From the NCBI GenBank assembly GCA_019915015.1, contig JAHBBC010000004.1:496001-560000 (forward strand): a DNA stretch of 64,000 nt. Direction: 5' to 3'. Each line of letters starts with the position of its first letter. The stretch's first letter is position 1. The translations under genes were made by a program, and so were the position numbers. Origin of the DNA: Auriscalpium vulgare (lineage: Eukaryota > Basidiomycota > Agaricomycetes > Russulales > Auriscalpiaceae). Below, piece after piece: positions 42,883 through 54,831 of the stretch. The notes under the pieces are model-generated. The model was not told the DNA's origin. It saw only the letters and a program-made list of their open reading frames with translations, and ran no database searches.

Positions 42883-45454
42883 ATGGCCCCACCACCTTTC
42901 ATCGACATGTTCTCATGGCTGTCTAACAGCCACATCATGATCTCTTGCAATGCGCAATGTATCCCTGCCCCTCTACCGTCATCTTTCAGCTTCGAGGTTC
43001 CGCCGCAAATTCAAGAGGATGGCTTATGGGGCGAGTGTGAGTGGACCACATTCCCGCAACCCTTCAATCCATCTGCTCCATATCTTGCATACATTCCTAT
43101 TGCCTCCAGCACCTTTGCTATTCATCTTTGCTCTGTGCGCAAGGAAATGTGGGCGCCACACCCTGACAGCAGCGGAATGCATGTTCTGGCAAAAGAAATA
43201 GCTAAGACCCTGCACTCGGCGATGGAGTGGGCCACTTTGGTCACACAAAAAGACTTTCCTGCCTTCCATCAACACGCAAAGTCATCACCTCTGCTACAAA
43301 ATGTTGTTCTTCCCGAAGAAGCTTTGCGCAGGCTGCGCGTGTGTTTCTACACATTACAACAGGATGGGGTTCGAGCGTGGCGCGATTTTGTCGACTACTT
43401 TAGAAATGCCCAGCGCGCATTACTAGAATTTATCGCATTCACTGCATGGTGGCAAGATCTCAAGGGCTTTCGACAACATACAAACTACCAAGCCCCTTCT
43501 CGAGCGCCAACCCGTGGCTCATTGTTTCCCAATCAAGATCTCTACGAATACTTTGCGCGCATGAAAGTGGCGTCATACTTGCTGGGAGTGGGCCGACGCG
43601 TAGCGCGGCAGTACGATTCCGCTCTGAGGGGGTTTCTGGTTACATAATCAAATATATACATAAATAATAGTCTTGAGACACTATGTACTAGACACCAAAA
43701 CGCGACTGGGAGTGGCCCTGGTACCAAATTTAAGTCATGGTGGGCAATACTGTTCACTGGAGGGCATTAAAATTTACATAAGTTGGGTGTGCAGCTGCAC
43801 CTGAGGTGGTGGTTGTGAAATCAAGAGTGATGACATCATTTCGGGCTCTAATTGTAATTTAAAACCCCGGAGTGACATCATCGTATTTCTGCCTGTGTTG
43901 TCTGGTGCATCTCAGTTGTTGCAACATCACTGTTCTGCAACTTCTGTATATGTTGCATGGCCTAGTAATCAGTGTATTTAGGCAATCATTTGTGTATATT
44001 GTGTGGAGCAAATGAGGAGGGGTAAAGTCGTGAGTTGACATAGCGTGGGAGCGAATTTCCAAAAAAGGCGACACAGATGATCGTTGCATGGGGTCGAAAA
44101 AACGCTGTATATGGATGACATAAGCAACGATTCGTAGGAATCGTAATCCTATCATTCCAGCCAACCTCTTGCCCAATATCAATTCAGTCCCCTGTGTGCC
44201 CTTCACGGCGCGCTCAAACCTGTGCATGACGAATAATCCGCGGCCCATGGGTGCCAAGCAGGAGCACAGCATAGAGCTTTGGTGCTATCCCCCAGCCGTT
44301 CTCGATAGCTCATGGTTTGAGAGCGCTGCGCGTGGGATGTCCAGCCGTGATGATGAGTTCAATCCCACTCACGAATACGCTGCAGCCCTGCAGAAAAAGC
44401 AGAACAAAAAAAATGCCCCTCGAAGTACGTCCTGCATGCTTTGAGCCTTAATAGATAACTAACTGGCCTATCAGAATTCAATTTCTTGTTCCATGAACTT
44501 CAAGACTATCGACGCGCTTACAGCACTCCCCCACCTCCTCCAAACATCTTCCCACCACACCTTCCCTTCTATGAACAAGCCCTGAATCATGTCAACCCAA
44601 TGAAGGCAAAAGTTACAACTGAGTCTCGGCGTTTTGCATTTCCTCCACTATATCATTTCTGGAGCGGCACTCCTGAACGACAAACAGCATTCTATAAACG
44701 GATCGACTCTCTCTCCAGCTTCTTGGTTATCCGGGACAGTCATGACCTGGACTTCCATCAATACACTGCTGCGGAGTGGAAGGAAATTCTCGGTGATGTG
44801 TACTGGAAAAAGCAGTGGCCTACCAAGGATCCCTACAAGTTCAACCCTGCTGTGGATGAGGCGTATGACCCTGCTGTCTTCTGGAAGTATGGTGGGAAGC
44901 AGTTCTTTGGGAAGTACGAGAAGGACGCGATTGAAGGCAAGCTGAAGCTCGGCCCTTCAAAACACAGCTGTGGATGCTTGCCAGACAACAGTGTATGGGA
45001 TGACCCAGCCTTCTGACGGTTGATGTTGTACAATATCAAACGCCACCAACTGCGGGATGACCTCTATTACATGCTGCGGGCAACCACTGAACTGAGAGGC
45101 TATAAGGAGGAAAGGGAGGGGCTCTTTATTGCTTTTTGGAAGAAGGTTCCTTCTTTTCCGGGTCCTTGTGAATTTTGGGAGGCACGCCGGGATTGGCTTC
45201 AGAGCCTGCAAGACATGCTGCCTGAGTTTATAGGCTATGAGCAGTATACTTCGCGATTTCCTATTGACCTTCGATCTGCAAAAATTCCTTCTTTGGATCA
45301 TCAAGGCTTTCTGAATGTAGAGTTACAGCTTTTGACTTGTTATGTAGAGTTATTCTTGATTCATTTTGGTTGGCATCCCAGTGCGCTTCTTGTTGAGCCT
45401 CACTCTACACAGTATTGGCTTATGCCTTGCTCGCAACACTGGGGAGTAGTTTAG
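42883..45454 (+). pseudogene. Gene of unknown function (about 650 aa), split by element F1
   Basis: ATG 42883. Coding segments are 42883-43577, then 44147-44424 after element F1, then 44475-45454 after a 50-nt GT..AG intron (44425-44474). Removing F1 and the intron leaves 1953 nt in one frame, apart from TGA 45014-45016, which would read Arg if CGA. Visible features: an N-terminal region with MFSWLSNSHIMISCNAQ, a central RNLCMTNNP-like segment, and an aromatic-rich C terminus (WEARRDWLQSLQDMLPEF, HFGWHPSALLVEPHS). No known domain is recognised. It ends three bases before the CACTA-like element, so its natural 3' end may be lost. Confidence 0.65.
43578..44146 (-). mobile_element. Element F1: short HINE-like element inside a gene
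   Basis: Minus-oriented: 5' end TTACGATTCCTACGAATCG at 44146, 3' end CCCAGCAAG at 43578, host T (A on plus) at 43577. Near the 3' end, GGAATCGTACTGCC matches the corresponding tail of elements A-D. Exact removal restores the host frame without duplicated bases. It carries a paired TGACATCA module (43829-43882). Relatives are at 60824-61386 and 62230. Confidence 0.85.
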
Positions 45455-48335
45455 TGCACTATGTCCCTACAGTTGTAACAAGTGGGTGGTGTCATAGGCA
45501 GATAGGATAGTGAAGTGCAAGTATAGGGCAGTATAGTGCACTCTAGTGCATATAACAGTACTATAGTGTCCTTGGATGCACTATAGTAGTAGCATGACTG
45601 TAAGGACCATTGTATTTTTGCACCAATATAATGGGCTTTGAAAATGTTATAAATAATGGTGTAGATGCACAGGTGAAACTGCTATATAGAGGTAATTTAG
45701 CCGAATATATCTGGCTAACGGTAGAGAGCTGTAGGGCAATCACTGGCCAATGGATCCCATGGATTTATGTACTATAGTGAATCAATAATATATTACAGAA
45801 ATGCTGGGATATATGCACCTTCTCTCCTTTCAAATGAGCTCTATAAATTCGGATAATCTTACAGCATGTGGCTTAGTAGAGTGCATATGTGACCTGAATT
45901 TACCAGAATACAGGGGGTCATTTCTGAGGAGTTATGCAGTGCACACTGTATCAGATATTCATCTACTATAGTGATATTATACTCTTTAAAGCTTTCTTAA
46001 TTTGTTATGGGATGACTGGACATTCATAAATCATGAAGAAAAAGGTGAGCATATGTACCACGCATGCCACTGCTGTCTGAATTTATCATAATATTTAAGA
46101 CTAATGGCAAGCCGCACCAATGCATATATACTTATACACTATAGTGTTATTTAGCTTGCTTCTATCCTCAAACTTTTTCAGCACTGAATAGCTCCTCAAT
46201 ACTTGGGGAAACAAATCCCTAGATATTCCAGAGCACTATTACACCACTTGGTGGGAAATGGCCAGTGCAAGCATGGCAGTACAATTACTCTTAATCATTT
46301 AGGAGGCAGGGGGGAGAGGGGCTTGGCCATTAAATATACCCAAGCAAAATTGCTGACAGTTTAGGCTTGGGGATTGTCTCTATCATTGGGTGGTAGGTGT
46401 GGGGTGCAATGCAAGATGGGGTATCATGTCACAGCATAAGTGCGATCGAGGGTGCAACCGCGACAGGACAAATGGAAGCGAGGCTGGGATCTCTCATGTC
46501 CCAAGACGGTAGGAGCAACAATGAGTCGTGCAGGCAATGATGCAGAACCGTGTGGATGGTCAGAGGAGCGGGGGCGATGGGCGGAAGATAGGGATGAGTG
46601 GTGCAAGTACACCGATTCATGTTGCGATCGCTGCGGGACGAGCGGAACACAATTGTGATCTCCGATGTTGCAAGACACTCGGAGCGATGAAGTGCGAGGG
46701 CAACAGCGGATGCAATGATGATGGAATAAGATGAGAGGGAGGAGAACAATGAGCTGAGTGCGCGAGACGACGACGAAGACAAAGGCAAAGGCAAAGGTGA
46801 CAGAGCTTGCCTCGAGCTAACTATACAATAGAGACAGAGATGCTGTGCTCCGAATGAGATCTGAACCATGGGGGGGAACCGAATCTGTATTGCAGTATGG
46901 ATGCGACCGCTATTTATATGTTTCGACCGCTGCAGTACAAGTCCGATCAAGAATGAAGTCGGAATAAAGGAAAATGGTCGGAACAAAAGCAAACAATGGT
47001 GCGCAAGTTGCACATGGTACAGACAATGGAGGAGAGTCAAGAGGCTGTATAGAACAATGTAGAGCAAGTGATCAGCGCTTATCAGGAGGACAGTGCAAGC
47101 ACATGGAAAACAATCTGCGCTATCAAGGAGTGCGGGAGAGACATCCTACAGAGTCGAACAAGACATTACGACTAGAAAAGGAGACAATGGAGGTGTGGCT
47201 GGCGAGTGGTAGAATACACTCCGACGTGTGAGGGGGCTGCAGGTAAGTGTTGCGATTTTGCGACTCGTCAAACGGTCGGAAGAATGCTCTGGTATTGCGT
47301 GTGCAATGGTCAGAGCAGTGGAGGGATAATCGGAGTGCTGGTCCAACCGCAGAACGATCGGGATCGAATATATGTAGTGCAAACTTGAGCACTGAGCTGG
47401 ACAATGGTTGGCGGACAATGGCGCAACTGTGGGGGTACTCGGAAGTCGCAGAGACGTCGCAGATACGTGGCGCACGTGCTGAAACAACGATCCCAAGAAT
47501 CAAAATGTCTGATGGAATTCCGGTGCGTTATGACAGCTGTGGGAGATGCTGTGCTTGAGGTCGTGTGGCGGCAGTTGGAACAACGAGCAAGTGGTTGGAT
47601 GACTGCGTGTGCTGTGTGCAACGGTATTGCTGGCGCGAGTGTGGTGTCCAAGGTATGATTCCGATTGCGTGACTGCTCTGCAAGAGTCCAATCTTGCGAG
47701 CGGTCAGAATAACTAATTGGGTGGTCGGAGCACTGCTGTGCGATGCTGCAATCTTCGGAATTGTGTGTCTGTCGACTTGATGAAAGTGTGAAAATTCTGT
47801 AATGATTGCTTCGCAGCATGGAGCAAGGTGTATCAGCGTCGTCACCGTTGTGCTGACGCGCCACACGACATCGACAATGTGTGTCTTGGCTTCCACTACG
47901 CCTATGGAGGCGGTTCCGGGCTCAATCGAGGGCTTGGATGTCATGTATTTCTATGATGCCCAAGAGTTTTATCTGATGCTGTATTTCATGGCAAAAGAGT
48001 TGTATTTCATTTTCACATGTATGTAATTTCTATCCACAGTAGCACCATAGAATTGCATGTATATGTGAATCAGTCATGATAGGATATCTCGATTGAGCCC
48101 ATAACCGCCTCCACAGGCGCAGTAGAAGCTGAGATACACGTTGTCGATGTCGCGTGGCGCGTCAGCACGACAGCGACGACGCGCCACATGTTGTGGGAAG
48201 CAGCGGCAATGTGTAAGCGTTGGAGTCAAGAGCGAAGCCACGGCACCTGGTGGCGCCGCAGCCCACAGGTCGAGGACCTCTGAACTCTTTCTTTTCCAGT
48301 GATTCTCCTCCATTTTGCAAATCACAATAATTGTA

Positions 48336-48337
<2 letters not shown>

Positions 48338-48366
<29 letters not shown>
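48338..48366. repeat. (AT)n microsatellite in element D
   Basis: About 14 TA units. Element B has a shorter version near 10547-10561, so the tract varies in length between copies. Confidence 0.9.
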
Positions 48367-48369
<3 letters not shown>

Positions 48370-48476
48370 CCCAAAGTACCAAAGAAGGGGAAAGAAATTG
48401 ATGCAAAGAGCAAACTGTCTTGTAGGGCAGGAGAAGATAGAAGGTCAACAACTACTGCACATATCCTGTAAAGCTA

Positions 48477-48546
48477 AATGGCCTTGTAGTGTAGTGGTGA
48501 ATACTATTGGTTGATATAAAAAGCCAAGAGGTTGTAGGTTCAATTC
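48477..48546 (+). repeat. tRNA-like module in element D
   Basis: Plus strand: TAGTGTAGTGGTGAATACT (A-box-like), then GGTTGTAGGTTCAATTCCCC (B-box-like), then a T-run. It has the same layout as the other copies. Confidence 0.6.
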
Positions 48547-48610
48547 CCCCTCTGTGCGACTTTTTATTAATATAAATATTCAGCCCGGGTATTGTAGTAG
48601 CCGGGTTTGT

Positions 48611-48670
48611 GCACCATGACGCGTTTAAATATGCACACAGTCGAAAGTGCCGGTTGATGCGTCATGGTGC
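48611..48670. repeat. CATGACGC hairpin module (element D)
   Basis: Perfect 12-bp arms GCACCATGACGC and GCGTCATGGTGC, reverse orientation of the element B copy. Confidence 0.8.
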
Positions 48671-51027
48671 GTGTTTGGCTACCCGTGGGAAAGTTTTACC
48701 TAAAATGGAAACTGTGCAGTATTGTTTGCTGACTCGAGAACAATTGAAATCATGTTCATATTGTTGCTGGTTAGCTTGCAAAACGCAAAATACTTGCAGA
48801 CATGAGTGTCTTTGGAAGTGAGAAGGTGTTGAAAAGCATTGGGCAGGAGCTACTTAGCTAAAAATTGCTCAATTGCCGGGTAACCGGGTACTTTATCCCC
48901 GGGATTAGTAAGCAATGACTCATTGACCGGCAAAAATCCCAGTCTGCCTGATTCAACTGCGTCATTTTCCCACGCTTGTTGAGGAATTATATCATTGGCT
49001 ATTCACATGATCAACATCCTCTCAACACTTCTGGTATATATAATGCATGGTAGTTAGCAACTAGAGCCCTCCCAATTGCCAACCTCACCATTGTCACCCC
49101 GTGGGAACATGTTACCAAAAAGGGAAGTTAGAAGGCCTTCTCTTCTGACCTGAGAACAATTGGTATCATGTGTATATCAATGCTAATTAGCTTAGAAAAT
49201 GCAAAATACTCGCAGACACGAGTGTCTTTTGCAGTGCAAAGGTATGTAAATCACAGGGCAGGCAGGAGCTACTTAGGTAAGAATTACAGAATTAGGCAGA
49301 TGGGATGACACGACTTGACTTTAGTCCAAGCTTTGGGACATATCTCCTATAGCATTCTTTCTAATGCATGCATTTCGCCTGACTGATGGAGAAAATAAAT
49401 GATTAGGAGGAATCATAATTAAGAGTACTAGTAATGAGAACCATGCTAGTGCTATAGTTGAAGTGTGAGGATCCTGCAAGGTGCGGCAGGACCTGCTTAG
49501 CTAAGAATTACTGAAAAAGGCAGCTGGGACGACGCGACTTGACCGTGGGATCTATTTCCTAAAGCGACTTATAATGTGTTCACGTTTTGGCCTGACTTGG
49601 TTGAAGAAAGAAACGATTAAGAGTAATCGTAATGCCCCTTCCATCCCTGAAAGTTTTGTGTCCTTGCATGCAATTGGTATATAGTACCATACTTCTGATC
49701 CTTTGATACAGCCTAAATGATCCATATGTCCCTGTCCCATCTATCCAAGCATATGTGTGAACTGAAATGATTATTTATCTTTCAATGAGCCATGATCCAT
49801 GAAGCTTACTTGAGCACAAGCTCATCCTCTGTAAAAGAAATAGCCATTTATATTCATATGCCTGATCATAAACTGGATCACCCTGGGACAAGGATACCTC
49901 AGACATTACAGGCTGTATGAGAGTGTAAGTACAGCACTTTCTGCCAACTCTAGATAGAATTCCCATATTTTGAGCATTGGGTGGGGCATGGTCTGTGAAT
50001 GCTCTATAAATCTCTGGATTATATTGACCAAGTACTGGAGAGCTATTGGACACATCATATGCTTTTGTGGCCAACCAATTAGATCACCACTATAGTGCAC
50101 AAATCTATATGCCTTGGTGTGGCTCACCAATGGCTTCAGATATTATGATAAATTCTGACAGCAGTGGCATGTGTAGTACATATGCTCACCTTTTTTGTCA
50201 TGATTTATGAATGCCCAGTCATCCCATAACAGATTAAGAAAGCTTTAAAGAGTATAACATCAGTATAGTAGATAAATATCTGATACAGTGTGGACTGCAC
50301 AACTCCTCAGAACTGACCCCCTATATTCTTGTAAATTCAGATCACATATGCACTCTACTAAGCCACATGCTGTAAGATTATCCGAATTTATAGAGCTCAT
50401 TTGAAAGGAGAGAAGGTGCATATATCCCAGCATTTCTGTAACATATTATTGATTCACTATAGTACATAAATCCATGGGATCCATTGGCCAGTGATTGCCC
50501 TACAGCTCTCTACCATTAGCCAGATATATTCGGCTAAATGACCTCTATATAGCAGTTTCACCTGTGCATCTACACCATTATTTATAACATTTTCAAAGCC
50601 CATTATATTGGTGCAAAAATACAATGGTCCTTACAGTCATGCTACTACTATAGTGCATCCAAGGACACTATAGTACTGGTATATGCACTAGAGTGCACTA
50701 TACTGCCCTATACTTGCACTTCACTATCCTATCTGCCTATGACACCACCCACTTGTTACAACTGTAGGGACATAGTGAATAAACTAAGCCCCACAGCCCT
50801 TGCTCGCGGCATGGCATCACATCTCATTCTGATTCTCCAATGTCTTCACTTACGTCTCTTACCTCAGACTAGTAGTCATGTGTTTGCTCCCATTTTTTTA
50901 TGCGTCTATCAATCAAACTTTGTGCCGGGTTCAAAGGTTCTGCCACACTATGTCTCACTGCCATCAGTCAATACAGGTCTTCCATCATCTTCCACGCCCC
51001 AATTCTGCCCGCACAGGCATCCATTAT

Positions 51028-53846
51028 CTACATATCAGTAATGTAAGTATTGAACTCTGCGTCGTGATTCTCTCCAATGAGTTTGTTTGTAGTCGGAAAA
51101 ACATGTTGAACCAGTTTTCCCAGTTTGGTGGGATGGTACCATTCCAAGGTGAGCTACGCATACAATATGAGCTTTAGCCATGCACATAGGAAACAAATCA
51201 CTCACCCTTCGAATGCCACATACAAAACGGTCAGGGTGTTCCGACTTCTCATGCACAGCAACAACGGCTGCAAATGCCTTCAAAAAGCTCGCCTCCTTCC
51301 AATACCACCTGCCCGCCTTCAAAAAAGCCACATCATCTGCCTCCATGCCCTCCACATCCTTCTCCCCGAGCTTGAGCAAATCAATCGCGTGCGAGCAGAA
51401 ACCAACCACACATCGGTAGACTGCGCTGTCGGGCAAATGGGGATGGGTGAGGAAAAACTCCCACATTGGACCGGAGACGGCATTGTTGCGCGTCATATAG
51501 ATGCGATCCGGGTGCATGTAACGTAATGCCCTCAAATGCTCCGCCTTAAAGTCGGCCTCGGCCTGCGAGTCTGGCAGGTTCAGTACTCTGTCCTGATAAA
51601 CACCATTCATAACCTGAATATGAATGAAATCATTCAGTACAATACAGGTGCAAACTTTGGGCACCTGTTACTCACATGACGCCTCCTGATGGCAGGGACT
51701 TCCTTTACGATTACTCTTAATCGTTTCTTTCTCCAACAGGTCAGGCCAAAATGCGAACACATTATAAGTCGCTTTAGGAAATAGATCCCACGGTCAAGTT
51801 GCGCCGTCCCAACTGCCTTTTTCAGTAATTCTTAGCTAAGCAGGTCCTGCCCTAAGCGTTGCAGGCTCTTTGCACTTCAAATAATACTAGTACTGCATGT
51901 AGTTTTGCTGTTGGCTCTAACTTCTTCAATCAGTCGAATGAAAGGAGCTTCCCGTGTTACAACTACTTTCAATTGTTTCTTTCTCTAACCAGTCAGGTCA
52001 AAAAGTGCACATCAGGAAAGTCACAAAAGGAAATAGATAGTTGCGTTGTCCCACCTGTCTAACTCAATAATTCTTAGGTAAGTAGCTTCTGCCTAATGTC
52101 TTTCCACATCTTTGCGCTTCAAAAGACGCTCGTGTCTGCGAGTATTTTATGTTTTCCAAGCTAACTAGCGCAGATATGCATATAATTCCAATTGTTCTAT
52201 GATCAGAAAAAGAAGCTCCTGGATTTCTATTTTTGGTAAAAAGTTCCCACGGCTGGTGTAGAGAAGCATGACGTAGTTTTCGAGTGGTTGAGCCGGTTTA
52301 CTACGTCATGCCTCTCTAACCCGGCTACTACAATACCCGGGCTGAATATCTATATTATTAAAAATGTGCAAAGGGGGGGAATTGAACCTACAACCCATCG
52401 CTTACACAATACGATATAAGAGCATTAACCATTAGACTACAGTGCAGTGGGTATAGTTAAGCTGTGTATAGTCTATACCAACATTATCTTGACTCTTGCT
52501 CTACAATACATTTTGCTCTTCTCATCACTTTCTTTTCCTTTCCCCAATACAATATATACATATTATATATCTGTAGAATGGTAAAATTAATGTAAACACA
52601 ATGGCCAGGATCCCAGAGTCTGGATCATTTGCAAAGTACGAGACATTTTTATATTGCTCACCTGTGTTCAGATCATTTGATTATGTGAGCAATATGCAAA
52701 GTGGTATGTTGATACACCTTGCTCCGCTGATATGCTTCGAACATAGTGATATGCCTCCTACGTGGGTGGCTACCATTTACACAATTCTGATGCACGTACT
52801 ACTTCAATTCCGTGAGGGACCCTCCGGGCCCACTCGGTGTACTCCGCGGGGACCCTGCGGAGTCCCGCACGCCATGCACCCCGCCGGCTCAGGTGCACCC
52901 AGCCATTGCTGGAGCGGCTGGAGCTCGCGCGCAGCGCACGAGATGTTGCGAGGTCCTCGCGGGAGCTGACAGGCCAAACACCGTCCACGCTGCCGCCGCC
53001 TGCGCCCCGCGGGGACCCTGCGTGCCATGCGTTGAGCGAACAACGAGCCGGCGGAGTCCCTCGGGAGAGCAATGGTGAGTGCCGCTCGACTCCTGCGGCG
53101 CGGGGTTCTGTCGGTTGTGCAGGGCCCCTGCTCAACGGTGCCGCTGAGCCCCCGCCGCACACGGTCCTGGCGGCTCCCGCAAGGACCTCGCGGCGTCTCA
53201 TGCGCTGCGCACGAGCTCCAGCCGCTCCAGCAATGACTGGGCGGGTCTGCACCTGCGGGGTGCATGTGGGACTCCGCAGGGTCCCCGCGGAGTATACCGA
53301 GTGGGCCCGGAGGGTGCCCCACGGAACTGAAGTCTCTTGATGCACTGCGGCGCTTATGCAGCAGCTCCTATCATCACCAGGTATCCCCAATGCTATCACT
53401 TTCACTCACCCACTCACACGACAGCTAGCTCTGTAGCTGTTTGCACAGTAGCTCCATGCAGTTTGCCTGACGTCGCTCGCCCGCCTTTATCATCCTGAAG
53501 GCAGACTTCACCACCCTCCCACAGGAGGTGAACAACTACAGTGTGCTCAATGCCAAAACTGTCCCAGACTCTTACCCCTTTCGTGTATTGAGAATATCCT
53601 CACTAATTCCACAAAGGGGAAGAAGATCTGGGGTAAGAAGGACATAACAAACTTGTTGTTCCAGACAAGACACGTGTTAACCCAAACAACATCTACCTTA
53701 TGGCTGACACAACGCCTTTGTTGATAATCTGTAATTCAGTCTATCTTCAAATCAAGAAGATACCTGCCCTCCTCCCTCCCAACGATTAAGAGTAATTGTA
53801 CTGCCATGCGTGCACTGGCCATTTCACACCAAGTTTCATAATTCAT
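51028..53846 (-). pseudogene. Three-exon gene of unknown function (191 aa), split by element C
   Basis: Minus strand: ATG 53846, exon 1 is 53834-53846 plus 51676-51704, separated by element C; exon 2 51206-51613; exon 3 51028-51153 ending TAG. Introns are 51614-51675 and 51154-51205 (GT..AG). Lengths 42, 408 and 126 nt give a clean 191-aa frame only when TTACG..CAAG is removed exactly. Content: RALRYMHPDRIYMTRNNAVS, SAVYRCVVGFCSHAIDLL, ADDVAFLKAGRWYWKEA, LEWYHPTKLGKLVQHV. No domain is recognised. Further upstream exons may exist. Confidence 0.7.
51705..53833 (+). mobile_element. Element C: HINE-like, close relative of A, inserted in an exon
   Basis: Left end TTACGATTACTCTTAATCG at 51705; inverted copy at about 53783-53800; tail to CACCAAG at 53833, host T 53834. 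It is nearly identical to element A over shared parts, including hairpin 52266-52311, tRNA-like module (minus, about 52379-52445) and GC-rich fold-back (about 52801-53342). It lacks about 400 bp that A has between roughly 3131 and 3540. Removal restores the 191-aa gene. Confidence 0.9.
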
Positions 53847-54017
53847 ATATGCAAGAGAGACCTAGGAATCAAAGCTGACAGAGATATACCATATTAGGCA
53901 GGAGTCACGACGTGACTTGACCGTGGGAGCCAACTTCCTAGAGCGACTCATAAAAATGTGCGACGAAAAGCCTGACCTGTGGATTAAATAAACGATTATA
54001 GTAATCGTAAAGTAGTA
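53847..54017 (-). mobile_element. Orphan 5' end of another family member
   Basis: On the minus strand TTACGATTACTATAATCGTTT starts near 54013 and is followed by the family's CAGGTCAGGC, GAGTCGCT.TAGGAA and CCCACGGTCAAGTC blocks. No matching 3' end is found, so it is a truncated copy, possibly cut by the events around element C. Confidence 0.6.
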
Positions 54018-54119
54018 GGTCAGCCTAGTATCGTGTTCAAAGCCTCTATTGCTATTGTATGTACCATTAGCTAGTGTTCAATAGCACATTTTGACTACAG
54101 TCCATATACTTTTGAACTA

Positions 54120-54480
54120 TAGTATGTACGCTCTTTTTACTGTAGTGCATGTGAAAGTCAGCAGCATTTGTATACTACAGTGCACCCGGCGGTCCCCCGC
54201 GTACTACAGTACTTCACGCCGGCGGCCGCAGCGCTGGATGGGGCCCTGTATATAGCCCCCTTTTTGGCGAGGGCAGCGGAATCCCTGCCGCAATGCAATA
54301 CTGTACATATTATTCCGCTATATACTACCGTACACAGCGGCAGCCACGTACTGCTGTACATTGTGCCGGCCAAATACTGTAGTACACCGCGGCACCACGT
54401 ACTCCACGTACTGTAGTACAACGCAGCCGCCATGTACTGTAGTACACCGCGACAGCGGCAGGCTAGATTCCTCCGCGTTA
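54120..54480. repeat. Cluster of TACTGTAGTAC palindromes
   Basis: The motif (G)TACT(G/A)(C/T)AGTAC(A) recurs at least eight times at 25-50-bp intervals between about 54170 and 54450, in GC-rich spacer DNA. It resembles a transposon subterminal region or a multi-site promoter. No coding is seen. Confidence 0.6.
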
Positions 54481-54831
54481 TTTTACATATTATTTTATTA
54501 TCAAACGTACAGTACGGGGTCAAGATACATACAGCAGGGCACACACACAACAAGGCAAAACACAACAAAGCAAAATATACAAGTATCACAGCAGGGCACA
54601 CACACATCAAAGCAGGGTTACACAGGTATCACACACGAAGGAATGGGACGAAGGGCAGGCAATCAAACACGGATGTCAGATATCGGACAAGAAAGGGGCG
54701 CAATCAATACACAAGATATACATACACGCGCACAACAGCACGACACGGCTTTGAGCGACGTCCAACCTAGAGCTTCACCCTGTGGGAGCAGCGAGGTCAG
54801 CTACGATTGCAAAACCTCCGTCCAGGCGTAC

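Larger units (their letters stand above)
46257..49632 (-). mobile_element. Element D: HINE-like, full-length relative of B
   Basis: Minus-oriented: 5' end TTACGATTACTCTTAATCG at 49632; the inverted copy and CACCAAG end at 46257; host T on the element strand at 46256. Sequence and order match element B, including the end modules, hairpin (48611-48670) and tRNA-like module (plus, about 48477-48546). D keeps about 0.8 kb that B lacks (about 46400-47400). Within that stretch is the diverged repeat shared with 18690-19900. No transposase is seen. Confidence 0.85.
45457..50777. mobile_element. Element H: CACTA-like non-autonomous element, carrying element D
   Basis: Inverted arms of about 650 bp (45457-46110 and 50130-50777) begin CACTATGTCCCTACAGTTG on each outer edge. 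Both arms are studded with the palindrome ACTATAGT (for example 45560, 45580, 45770, 46138; 50455, 50650), as CACTA ends carry repeated transposase-binding motifs. Expected 3-bp duplications are not clear (GTG versus AAT). Element D occupies 46257-49632. The remaining interior has no convincing transposase. Confidence 0.7.
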
